Part shown: piece by piece, positions 41,729 through 49,952 of the stretch
Layout of the letters: each line of letters starts with the position of its first letter
Position numbering within the stretch: position 1 is the first letter of the stretch
Assembly: GCA_004193285.1 (NCBI GenBank)
Contig: SECP01000036.1
Coordinates: 1-64,000, forward strand
Source: Myxococcales bacterium
Lineage (GTDB): Bacteria; Myxococcota_A; Polyangia; Polyangiales; Polyangiaceae
Length of the DNA: 64,000 nt
Reading direction: 5' to 3'
Made by a program: the position numbers and the translations under genes
Notes under the pieces: model-generated
Database searches by the model: none
What the model saw: only the letters and a program-made list of their open reading frames with translations
Told to the model about the DNA's origin: nothing

Positions 41729-43420
41729 TCAATGTAGGAGCGGCGACGGGTCTGCGGGCTCGTCGTCGTCCGACTCTTCATCCGCGTCGTCCTCGAGCTC
41801 TTCGAAGTCCCCGCCTGCGAGCACCCGCTCCATGCCGCGCTTCAGCTCCGCGCTGGGCTCCTGCGCGATCGCGCGCTCCAGCGCGACGAGCAGCGCGTTC
41901 GGCCACTGCGGTTTGGTCCAGGCGGCCAAAGTGCGCACCGCGACGTTGCGGTTTCGGATGGTGGGGCTCTGCAGAGCCGCTCCCAAAAACGCGATTCCCT
42001 TGCCAGGGAACCTCGCGAGCTCGTTCACGATGGTCTCCAGGTGAGCGTGGGGCTCGAAACCAGCGCGCAGACCCAGCTCCAGACTCGGCCCGGTGGCGAT
42101 ACTGGTGAGCGGCACGTGCGGCGCCGCCGCGTCCAGCGCGCGGTCGATGGTCGCTCCTTCTGCGCCTTGCATGAGCTGAGACAGCGCGAGCGATAGCTGC
42201 CCCGCCTTCACCCGCGCTTCGTCATGCGCGAAGGTGGATACCCCTCGAGCTCGAGCGGCAGCGCTCGCCAACAGGAACTCCTCGTCTTCACCCGAGCTCA
42301 AGCCTTCTTCGATGAGCCGCAGGGCCTCCGCGCTCTCCCGCAGCTGGCGAATACGGGCCTGGAGTGCAGACGAAGGCTCCGAGCGCGCCGCCAGGGCGTC
42401 CAGCGCGGAGAGCTCCTCCAAATTTAGCTTGCCGCTCTCCAGGTGCTCCAGGAACGCGGCGACCGCCGCGTCCGCGTGGGGATAATCGGCGAGATCCTGC
42501 GCCGGACCTCCGTTCGCCAAGGCACGCAGGATCCCAGCCGCGCCTTTCAGTAAGGCGGCGTCGGGCGCCGGGCTGCTCAATGCGACGTGCAGCTTTCCGC
42601 CCATCGCGGCGGTGTACGCCAAGTACTCGTCCATGACCGAGTTGCGGAAGCCGTCTCGCAACAGCCACCCTTGCACCTCCGGATCTTGGGAATCCACCAG
42701 ACGCTCCACCACCTGAATTCGCCCCCAGCCGTCCACCCGCTGCGCGAGCTGGAAGAGCGCGCGCTCCGCTTGCTCGCGGTTCTGGTTGACGAGCGCTACC
42801 GCCGCAAACAGCGTGAATTCGTCATGCACGCCGAGCGCGAGGATGAGCTCCGTGTCGTCCGCTTCGATGCTACCGATGAGCGCGAGCCCCAGCTTGACCG
42901 CTTCGCGGTGGGGCGCCTCGCGAGCGAGCACATCGCCGAGCGCGTGAACGCGGTTCGCCTGGATGCCCGTAGCGTCCCGGAGCCTATCCGTCAGGCGGTC
43001 TACGATTCCGAGCAGAGGCTCTCGCGTTGCCAACAGGTAGAGCTGGCGTAGCCTCTCCGAATCCGCGCGCGTGAGCACGGCCACCAGAGCGGCCGCGAGC
43101 TCGTCCACCCGCTCTCCGTCCGTGCTGCGATTGACGTGGTGCCCGAACACGCCGTCCAAAGCGCCGGCGGCCCAGCGCAAGCGGCTGGGCTCTTGGAGCG
43201 CCTCGTCCCCCAAAGTCAGCGCCGCGTCGTCCAGCGCGCCGCTAGGCAGCGTGTGACGCCGCAGATGTTCGTAGATGCTCTCACCGTCGGGCCAGGGCCG
43301 CGCCACACCGGTGAGCGACCAGCTGCCGCGAAAGCGATCGAAGAAGCCCACGCGCGAAGCATAGAACGTCCTTCGCCACCGACGCCAGAGCCAGAGCCGT
43401 AGCCGCTCGAGCGCGGGCAA
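41729..43420 (-). CDS. HEAT-like repeat protein with acidic tail
   Basis: This is a helical protein of about 563 residues made of repeating amphipathic pairs reminiscent of HEAT repeats (RNRNVAVRTLAAWTKPQWP, AVALVNQNREQAERALFQLA) and ending in a run of Asp/Glu (EELEDDADEESDDDE). No catalytic motif is visible. The start is uncertain: TTG 43420 gives the longest form, and GTG 43351 begins at VGFFDRFRGSW. It is likely co-transcribed with the CBS protein, 18 bp upstream. Function unknown. Confidence 0.65.
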   Translation of the reverse strand: MPALERLRLWLWRRWRRTFYASRVGFFDRFRGSWSLTGVARPWPDGESIYEHLRRHTLPSGALDDAALTLGDEALQEPSRLRWAAGALDGVFGHHVNRSTDGERVDELAAALVAVLTRADSERLRQLYLLATREPLLGIVDRLTDRLRDATGIQANRVHALGDVLAREAPHREAVKLGLALIGSIEADDTELILALGVHDEFTLFAAVALVNQNREQAERALFQLAQRVDGWGRIQVVERLVDSQDPEVQGWLLRDGFRNSVMDEYLAYTAAMGGKLHVALSSPAPDAALLKGAAGILRALANGGPAQDLADYPHADAAVAAFLEHLESGKLNLEELSALDALAARSEPSSALQARIRQLRESAEALRLIEEGLSSGEDEEFLLASAAARARGVSTFAHDEARVKAGQLSLALSQLMQGAEGATIDRALDAAAPHVPLTSIATGPSLELGLRAGFEPHAHLETIVNELARFPGKGIAFLGAALQSPTIRNRNVAVRTLAAWTKPQWPNALLVALERAIAQEPSAELKRGMERVLAGGDFEELEDDADEESDDDEPADPSPLLH

Positions 43421-43438
43421 CGGGCCAGCCTTGGAAGC

Positions 43439-43909
43439 TCACACCGCGCGCGCCAGCTGCTCGACGTCCGGCCTCTGCACGCCGCTTCCGAGCAGCTCCA
43501 GCGCCAGACGGATGAAGTCCGACTTCGTGAGGATGCCGAGCAAGGCTCCCTCCGCGTCGACGACTGGCAAGCAGCCGATCTTCGACTCGTAAAGCACCTT
43601 GCCCGCTTGAATGATCGAGTCTTCCGGCTGCACGGTGAGCACCTCGTGCTGCATCACGCGAGCCACGGGCTGCTGGAGAATCACGGCATTGCGCTCGGCT
43701 TCCTGGTCCGAAAGAAAGCTAGACGAGGCGTGCAGTAGGTCACCGTGGCTCAGTAGCCCGACCAATCTGCCCCGGCTGTCCACGACCGGCAGGTGTCTAA
43801 AGCGCAGGCGCTGCATGCCTTGCTCCGCCTCCTCCAGCGCGTCCCCCTCGGTTATGGTGACGATCTTACGCGTCATTACCTCGGCAACGGTGGTGGGCGG
43901 CGTGATCAT
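43439..43909 (-). CDS. CBS-pair protein
   Basis: This 156-residue protein consists of two CBS domains (VAEVMTRKIVTITEGDALEE and VARVMQHEVLTVQPEDSIIQ, each followed by HLPVVDSRGRLVGLLS- or GCLPVVDAEGALLGILT-type strands). CBS pairs bind adenosine nucleotides and act as energy sensors. No effector domain is attached. It is upstream of the HEAT-like gene in the same direction. Confidence 0.93.
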   Translation of the reverse strand: MITPPTTVAEVMTRKIVTITEGDALEEAEQGMQRLRFRHLPVVDSRGRLVGLLSHGDLLHASSSFLSDQEAERNAVILQQPVARVMQHEVLTVQPEDSIIQAGKVLYESKIGCLPVVDAEGALLGILTKSDFIRLALELLGSGVQRPDVEQLARAV

Positions 43910-43992
43910 GCGCGCCCTTAGTGCAACGTACGAGCCAAGTCTCGCGACTCCTCGTTCGACGCATTTCTGACGCGGTAGTGACCAGATGGGGA

Positions 43993-45936
43993 CTAGCTGG
44001 ACTCAGGGAGTGGTGCGGGCAAGAGCGCAACTACCGCACGCTCCACCGCTTCTACGCTGATGCTGGCGGCAGCGAGCGGCGCGCCGACCTTCAGGGAAAC
44101 CGGTTGCCGCAGGTGACCTAGCCTTCGACGCAGCGGCCCCTTGCCGTAGCGGCTGAACCAGCTGCCCCACAATCCGTTTAGCCCGAGCGGGATGACCGGC
44201 ACGGGGTCGCTCTCCACGATGCGCTCGATGCCGCGCCGGAACGGCGATAGCTTGCCGTCCCTCGTCAGGCGCCCCTCGGGGAAGATGCACACCAGCTCGC
44301 CTTCACGAAGCGCCTCCCGAATGGAACCGAAGGCGGCCTCCAGCACCTCGGGATTTTCCTTGGCGGAGGCGATGGGGATCACCTTCGCGTCGCGAAAGAG
44401 CCGGCCCGTGAGGGGAAGCGCGAGGAACTCGTGATGCATCACGAACCGGATCGGGCGCTGCGTCGATGCGGCCAAGATCAACCAATCAACGAACGTGACG
44501 TGATTGCACACCAGCACCGCGGCGCCGGTCTTGGGAATGCGCTCCCGGCCCGAGATCTCCAATTTGTACACGACGTGAGCGAGCACCCAGCAAATGAGCC
44601 GGAACATGAACTCCGGTACGACGCTGTACGTGTAAACCGCGACTCCCACGTTGACGACGGCGAGCACCAGCAGCACTTGCGGCGTGGTCACGCCCAGGCT
44701 CGAAAGGAGCGCTAGCGCGGCGCTGCCCACGACCATGAACACCGCGTTGAGCACGTTGTTCGCGGCTACGACGCGCGCTCGCGTGCCGGGGTCACTGCGA
44801 CCTTGCAGCAGAGTGTAGAGCGGCACCGTGAAGACTCCGCCGGAAACGGCCAGCAGCAGCACCGCGGCAGTCGCCCATAGCCCGCGAGATCGCCCCAAAA
44901 AATCAGCAATGCCGAGCGACCCGGCGTGCGCAGCGAGCGGCGCGCTCACCACTCCGAGGAGCGCCAAGAACACGGTGAGCCCGAGGGCGCCGAACGGCAC
45001 GAGACCCAGCTCTATCTGCTCGAACGAGAGCTTCTCGCACAGCACCGCGCCGAGCCCGACGCCGACCGAAAACGCGCCCAGAGCAAAGGTGACCACGCCC
45101 GGGCCGCCTCCCCAATGCACGCGCACCAGCTGAGGCAAGACAGACAGCACCACCGCGCCGAGCAGCCAAAACCAGGAGATGCCCAGGATCGAGTGCAGCA
45201 CCGCGCGGTTCTGGCGAGCAATGCCCACTAGCTCCCAATTCGGGCGCAGCCACCCAAAGCTCACGCGCAGGGTCGGGTCCGCCGCGGGCAGCGCGGGCAC
45301 TCGCCGCGCGGCGAAGAGCCCTGCCGCCGCGACCGCGACTCCCACGCTCGCCACCTCCAGCCGCGGCCGCGACGCCAGCACACCGCCTGCGATCGTGCCG
45401 AGCAAGATGGCGAGAAAGGTGCCCATCTCGATGTAGGCGTTACCCTTCACGAGCTTCTCTTGCGGGAGCAGCTCCGGCAAGGCTCCGTACTTGAGCGGCC
45501 CGAAGAACGCCGCTTGCGTGCCGAGCAGAAACAACGACATCAGGCAGAGGGTCATGCTGCCCAAGACCAGCCCCGCTCCGCCGACGAGCATGATGACGCA
45601 CTCGCCCAGCTTGGTGAGCACGATCAAGCGCTGCTTGGGATAGCGGTCCGCCAATTGCCCCCCGAGCGCCGAGAACAGGGCGAATGGCAAGATGAGCAGC
45701 GCCCCCGCGAGCGCGACCAAGGCGGTCGGGTCGAGCCCCGCGAAGCTCACCGCCGAAAACGTGATCGTGACCGTCAACGTGGTCTTGAACAGGTTGTCGT
45801 TGAAGGCGCCGAGGAATTGCGTCGTGAAGAGCGCCCCGAAGCCGCCCCGACGCTCGGCGTCACTCGTTACGGAGCGACCTTGCCCGAACGACTCCCTGGT
45901 CACTCTCGACTCCCCCGTCCCGCGCGTCGCACTCAT
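43993..45936 (-). CDS. LplT-like MFS transporter fused to PlsC acyltransferase
   Basis: This is a 647-residue protein. Residues 30-430 form an MFS carrier like the lysophospholipid flippase LplT (TQFLGAFNDNLFKTTLTV). Residues 440-640 form a PlsC-type acyltransferase with NHVTFVD (NHx4D) and FPEGRLTRDG. In Aas proteins an acyl-ACP synthetase domain usually follows; here it is missing. A role in retrieving and re-acylating lysophospholipid is the likeliest. ATG 45936 is followed by a low-complexity lead of about 30 residues. Confidence 0.9.
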   Translation of the reverse strand: MSATRGTGESRVTRESFGQGRSVTSDAERRGGFGALFTTQFLGAFNDNLFKTTLTVTITFSAVSFAGLDPTALVALAGALLILPFALFSALGGQLADRYPKQRLIVLTKLGECVIMLVGGAGLVLGSMTLCLMSLFLLGTQAAFFGPLKYGALPELLPQEKLVKGNAYIEMGTFLAILLGTIAGGVLASRPRLEVASVGVAVAAAGLFAARRVPALPAADPTLRVSFGWLRPNWELVGIARQNRAVLHSILGISWFWLLGAVVLSVLPQLVRVHWGGGPGVVTFALGAFSVGVGLGAVLCEKLSFEQIELGLVPFGALGLTVFLALLGVVSAPLAAHAGSLGIADFLGRSRGLWATAAVLLLAVSGGVFTVPLYTLLQGRSDPGTRARVVAANNVLNAVFMVVGSAALALLSSLGVTTPQVLLVLAVVNVGVAVYTYSVVPEFMFRLICWVLAHVVYKLEISGRERIPKTGAAVLVCNHVTFVDWLILAASTQRPIRFVMHHEFLALPLTGRLFRDAKVIPIASAKENPEVLEAAFGSIREALREGELVCIFPEGRLTRDGKLSPFRRGIERIVESDPVPVIPLGLNGLWGSWFSRYGKGPLRRRLGHLRQPVSLKVGAPLAAASISVEAVERAVVALLPAPLPESS

Positions 45937-46031
45937 GATTAGGCCGAGAAGTGTCCGGGATGAAGGCCTCTCGACGCAAGCGGCACCCTCGCGCGTTCGG
46001 GATTTTCCTGGTCTCGCCAGCAGCCCCTTGC

Positions 46032-46050
46032 CCCGGAGTCAGCCTCCGGG
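46032..46050 (+). promoter_or_regulatory. Leader hairpin before the LuxR-type regulator
   Basis: Perfect 7-bp arms CCCGGAG (46032-46038) and CTCCGGG (46044-46050) flank a 5-nt loop and end 14 bp before the ATG at 46065. The right arm overlaps the GGGTGA ribosome-site-like sequence, so it may limit translation. Confidence 0.4.
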
Positions 46051-46064
46051 TGAAAACTCGGCGA

Positions 46065-46748
46065 ATGGCCTTGCGCAAGGTGCTCATGATCGACGACCAC
46101 GCGATGGTGCGCGAGGGCACGCGGCTGCTGTTCGCGCAGCAGGACCTCGCTTGCGAGTTGGTGGAGGCTGGCAGCTGGGGGGAGGCGCGACAACTGCTGC
46201 AGAGCGCGAGCGATTTCGACTGGGTGCTGCTGGACTTGGCGCTGCCGGATATCGACGGCATGGTCGCCCTCGCCGAGCTGCGCGCTCACCCTCGCGGGGT
46301 GCCGGTCGTGGTGCTTTCGAGCACGGAGGACCGCGCGGTGGTGCTGGAGTGCATCAACCGCGGTGCGATGGGCTTCATCGCCAAGGCATCCAGCGGCGCC
46401 GTGCTCGCGGACGCGCTGCGCGTCGTGTTCGCGGGCGGCGTTTACCTGCCGCCGGCAATCGTAGGAAAGTCCAGCCCGCCGCCCGAGCCGGCCCAAGTGA
46501 TGGCCGCGACGCGCGATGAGCTCACGCGCCTGGGCCTCACCCCGCGGCAGCTCGAGGTTTTGCAGCTCATGGTACAGGGCTTGACCAACAAGCTGATCGC
46601 TCAGCGGCTGCAGCTCGCGGAGCCGACGGTCAAGACCCACGTCGCCGCCGGCTTGCGCGCGTTGAACGTGAAGAACCGTACCCAAGCCGTGTTCGCGCTG
46701 GCGAGATGGCGGCCGGGCCAGGGCCCGCTCGCGGCCAACCATGAATGA
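46065..46748 (+). CDS. NarL/LuxR-type response regulator
   Basis: This 227-residue regulator has a receiver with D57 (VLLDLALPDIDG) and K108-like region (FIAKASSG), then a LuxR-type HTH at the end (GLTPRQLEVLQLMVQGLTNK, followed by IAQRLQLAEPTVKTHV). It starts at ATG 46065. It overlaps the hybrid kinase gene by 8 bp, so kinase and regulator form a cognate pair. Confidence 0.93.
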   Translation: MALRKVLMIDDHAMVREGTRLLFAQQDLACELVEAGSWGEARQLLQSASDFDWVLLDLALPDIDGMVALAELRAHPRGVPVVVLSSTEDRAVVLECINRGAMGFIAKASSGAVLADALRVVFAGGVYLPPAIVGKSSPPPEPAQVMAATRDELTRLGLTPRQLEVLQLMVQGLTNKLIAQRLQLAEPTVKTHVAAGLRALNVKNRTQAVFALARWRPGQGPLAANHE

Positions 46749-48477
46749 AGCGGCGCCGCTCGCCCAGCGGCTCCTCGCCGCTCAGCTGCGCATCATCATC
46801 GGAGAGTCGCCCCAAGGCGTGGCCGCTCCGGCGCTGCTCGGCGCGATCAGCGCGGCCCTCGTGTGGGAGAGCGCGCCGCGACTGCCGCTCGTCCTCACCC
46901 TGAGCTGCCTCCTCCTCACGTTGAGCGTGTGGTTGTTCTTCTATCGGGAGTTCAAGCGCTCCGGCATCGCCGACGCGGACGCCGATCGCTGGGCGCGGCG
47001 AACGTTTTGGAAGACGCTCGCCCATGGGCTGTGCTGGGGCGTCTATAGCTTGATCGCGTTTCCCGCGAGCCCCACCTACCAGAGCCTTCTCGTGGCCTTC
47101 ATGTATGGCCTCGTGGCGGGAGGGGTCGTGGTCGACGGCCCCCACTTCAAGATCTTCACCGCGTTCGCGCTGCCTACCCTGCTGCCCGTCGTCGTCCGCT
47201 GCTTCGTGGAGGGAACCACGGTCAGCATCGCGAGCGGCGCGGCCGGGCTCGTTGGCGTCGGGCAAAGCTTGTTCGCGGCCCTGAGCTCGTCGCGCGTCAA
47301 CGAGCAGGCCATCTTGGCTCGCTTCGAAAACCAAGCGCTGCTGGAGGAGCTCGAGAAGCAGAAGGAGCAGGCCCTCGAAGCGCGCAGCCGGGCCGAGGCC
47401 GCCAACCGAGAAAAATCGCGGTTTTTGGCGGCGGCGAGCCACGACCTGCGCCAGCCGATGCATGCGCTACGCCTCTTTGCCTCCGCCGCGCTGAGCAGCC
47501 CGAGCGACGCGGAGCGACGGCTGATCGTGGAGCGTATCGACGCGTCGGTCGGCTCCCTCTCCGCGCTCTTCGATTCTTTGCTGGAGGTCTCGCGGCTGGA
47601 CGCGGGAGCGCTGGAGCCGCGCCTGGGCACGTTGCGCCTGCAACCTTTGCTCGCCGAGCTCTTGGCGGAGCACGCCTCCGCGGCCTACGAAAGAGGCCTC
47701 ACGCTACGCGTCCGCGCGCGGGACCTCGACGTGCGCACGGACGCGGTGCTGCTCGGTCGGCTGCTCCGCAATCTGCTCTCGAACTCCCTCCGCTACACGG
47801 AGCGCGGCGGCGTGCTGCTCTCATGCCGTCGCCGCGGCAACAAGGCGCGCCTGGAGGTGTGGGACACCGGCGTCGGCATCCCGCCCGAGCTCCAGACCCA
47901 AGTCTTCGACGAGTTCTTTCAGATCGGCAACGCCGAGCGAGATCGCCGGAAGGGCGTCGGCCTTGGCCTCTCGATCGTGGCGCGCATCGCCGCGCTGCTC
48001 GGCTACGCGGTAGAGGTGACGTCACGGGTCGGCAGGGGGTCGCGCTTCGCGGTCGAGCTGCCGCTGCACGACGCGCCCGAGTCGGAAAAGGCGCTCCGGC
48101 ACCTGCCGAGTGACGGCGCGCTCTTCGGCGTGCTCGTAGTGGTGCTGGACGACGAGCCCGAGATCTTGGCCGCGATGTCGCTGTGGCTTCGCCAGTACGG
48201 CTGCCACGTCATCGCCGCAGAGTCGCTGGACCAGGCTCGCGCGCTGCTCGGGGCCGAAGGCGCGCCCCCGCAGCTCCTGATCACCGACTACCGATTGCGC
48301 GGGGGTGAGACGGGCATGAACGCGGCCAGGGCGCTACGCGCAGAGCTCGACCCGGACCTGCCGGTGCTCCTCATCACGGGCGATAGCGGCGTGGACATTT
48401 CCGGAGCGGGGTTGAGGCTCCTCAAGAAGCCGGTCTCGCGCGAGCAGCTCGAGCAGGCGATGCTCGAGCTGCTGTGA
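46741..48477 (+). CDS. Hybrid histidine kinase with receiver domain
   Basis: This is a 578-residue protein. The N-terminal half has several TM helices (about 20-190: LSCLLLTLSVWLFFY, LLVAFMYGLVAGGVVV), then a coiled coil (LLEELEKQKEQALEARSRAE), HisKA with H234 (AAASHDLRQPMHALRLF), HATPase (NSLRYTERGG, DTGVGIPPE, GLGLSIV) and a C-terminal receiver with D516 (LLITDYRLRGG) and Lys in LLKKPVS. It probably phosphorylates both its own receiver and the LuxR-type regulator encoded 8 bp into its start. Signal unknown. Confidence 0.94.
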   Translation: MNEAAPLAQRLLAAQLRIIIGESPQGVAAPALLGAISAALVWESAPRLPLVLTLSCLLLTLSVWLFFYREFKRSGIADADADRWARRTFWKTLAHGLCWGVYSLIAFPASPTYQSLLVAFMYGLVAGGVVVDGPHFKIFTAFALPTLLPVVVRCFVEGTTVSIASGAAGLVGVGQSLFAALSSSRVNEQAILARFENQALLEELEKQKEQALEARSRAEAANREKSRFLAAASHDLRQPMHALRLFASAALSSPSDAERRLIVERIDASVGSLSALFDSLLEVSRLDAGALEPRLGTLRLQPLLAELLAEHASAAYERGLTLRVRARDLDVRTDAVLLGRLLRNLLSNSLRYTERGGVLLSCRRRGNKARLEVWDTGVGIPPELQTQVFDEFFQIGNAERDRRKGVGLGLSIVARIAALLGYAVEVTSRVGRGSRFAVELPLHDAPESEKALRHLPSDGALFGVLVVVLDDEPEILAAMSLWLRQYGCHVIAAESLDQARALLGAEGAPPQLLITDYRLRGGETGMNAARALRAELDPDLPVLLITGDSGVDISGAGLRLLKKPVSREQLEQAMLELL

Positions 48478-48487
48478 GCCGCGGCCG

Positions 48488-49477
48488 TTACTTCGGGAGG
48501 CAGCCGGGGCGCGTCGGACCAACCGCGACGTCGTCGTACCAGATCTCGCGCGCGGGGCCGTGCAGCTTGTTGAAGCCGAATTTAAAAAACGCGAAGGGCT
48601 TGGCGACCGTGGCCGGGTAATCCGTGGCGTCGATCTTCAGCTCACCGTTGATGTACAGCTGTTGAACGCGCGCGACGCTGTCGTACGAAAGCTCGATGCA
48701 ATGCCACTCACCCTTGGCTAGCGTGTACGGCATCGGCGTGCCCATGACGCGCCCAAACCCCATCGGCCAGCGCACGTTGTCCATCGTATTGAACGAGATG
48801 CCCACGTCTTCCGCAAACTCGACCATCACCGACGAGTTCGGTTCGTCCGTATCGGCCGCCCCGGCGAACACGTTGTGGTCCACGATGCCGAGGTCCGCGT
48901 CCGCCTGGCGGATGTAGAAGCGCGCCCAAAACTTGCCGCCCGCCGGCGCCGGCACCGCGAGCATCTGGTACCCACTACCGGAACCAGAGGGGTTCTTCAG
49001 CTTCAGCGAGGACTTACCGCTCTTGAACACGGTCGTATCGACCTCGAAGTCGCGCGTCCACTCGCCCGGCGCGGCGTTCACCTTGTAAACCGCGCCCGCC
49101 GGTAGCGTGGTCTCCTCGAAGCCCGAGCAGAAGGTCTTGTCCGCCGGGCACGCGACTCCCGCCGAGCCGCCGCCGGTACCGCCGACCGCGCTGCCGCCAC
49201 TTCCTCCAGAGCCGCTCCCGCCGCCACCGACGGCACTACCTGCCGAGCCAGCCGAGCCCGCGGTTCCGGCAGTCGTGCCCGAGCCACCTCCGCCTGTCGC
49301 AACGGAGCCGCCACTGCCGCCTGCCGTCCCGGTACCGGCGCTGCTTCCGCCCGCTCCCGTGCCGGCTGCGCCTCCTACGGGCGGATTTTCACCCGTACTG
49401 CTATCACTGGAGCAGGCGACCAAAGAGGAAACGAAGGCCAAAGCGCCGACGACGCGGCCAAAAACATGCGGCTTCAT
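48488..49477 (-). CDS. Surface lipoprotein with Gly-rich linker and lectin-like domain
   Basis: This is a 329-residue protein with a lipobox (SSLVACSS), a roughly 85-residue Gly/Ser/Ala/Thr linker and a C-terminal beta-sandwich (SGFEETTLPAGAVYKVN, SLKLKNPSGSGSGYQML, IELSYDSVARVQQLYINGEL), as in LamG/polysaccharide-lyase-like carbohydrate-binding folds. It ends in IWYDDVAVGPTRPGCLPK. No catalytic residues are obvious. Probably exposed on the cell surface to bind carbohydrate. It is convergent with the hybrid kinase, with 10 bp between stops. Confidence 0.78.
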   Translation of the reverse strand: MKPHVFGRVVGALAFVSSLVACSSDSSTGENPPVGGAAGTGAGGSSAGTGTAGGSGGSVATGGGGSGTTAGTAGSAGSAGSAVGGGGSGSGGSGGSAVGGTGGGSAGVACPADKTFCSGFEETTLPAGAVYKVNAAPGEWTRDFEVDTTVFKSGKSSLKLKNPSGSGSGYQMLAVPAPAGGKFWARFYIRQADADLGIVDHNVFAGAADTDEPNSSVMVEFAEDVGISFNTMDNVRWPMGFGRVMGTPMPYTLAKGEWHCIELSYDSVARVQQLYINGELKIDATDYPATVAKPFAFFKFGFNKLHGPAREIWYDDVAVGPTRPGCLPK

Positions 49478-49647
49478 GCGGCGGAGAAGCTAGCTCAGCC
49501 GTCTGACGGAGCAACCGGAATCGATGACAGCTCCGCGCGGCGAGCGGCAATGGCAATCCTCTTTCCTGAACCGTCAAGGTCCTCGTCGCACTCGCCTCGC
49601 ACAGGGAGATTCGCCGCACACGCGGAAAAATGTCCCTGAATTGTGCT

Positions 49648-49663
49648 CTCCGACGCGTCGGAG
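49648..49663. promoter_or_regulatory. Perfect 16-bp palindrome upstream of the DUF3072 gene
   Basis: CTCCGACGCGTCGGAG equals its own reverse complement and ends 30 bp before the ATG at 49694. Position fits an operator or a start-proximal hairpin; the binding factor is unknown. Confidence 0.5.
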
Positions 49664-49693
49664 CTGCGGCGCACGTCTTGCTAACCGCGCTGC

Positions 49694-49924
49694 ATGGCGG
49701 AAGCGAACGCTCAGGAGCTGCAGAGCACGTATCACGGAGCTGCGACCTTCGGTCCGCACGCGCCGATGACTCTGTCCCAAGCCTCCTACCTCATGACCCT
49801 GTGTGAGGAAACGAACGAGGTGTTGGACGACTCGCTGAGCCAGGCGGAAGCGGCGGAGCTGATTTACCAGCTGGAGCTCGCGACGGGGCGCGCGGAGCAA
49901 AGCCTGCCGTGGCGAGAGCAGTGA
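49694..49924 (+). CDS. DUF3072-like small protein
   Basis: This 76-residue protein contains PMTLSQASYLMTLCEETNEV followed by SQAEAAELIYQLELATGR, matching the short DUF3072 pattern (TPAQASYLKTL...KAEAS...TGR). Function of the family is unknown. It stands alone between a divergent lipoprotein and a convergent beta-lactamase-fold gene. Confidence 0.78.
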   Translation: MAEANAQELQSTYHGAATFGPHAPMTLSQASYLMTLCEETNEVLDDSLSQAEAAELIYQLELATGRAEQSLPWREQ

Positions 49925-49952
49925 CGAGTTGGAGCTAGGGTAAACTGGGCCC

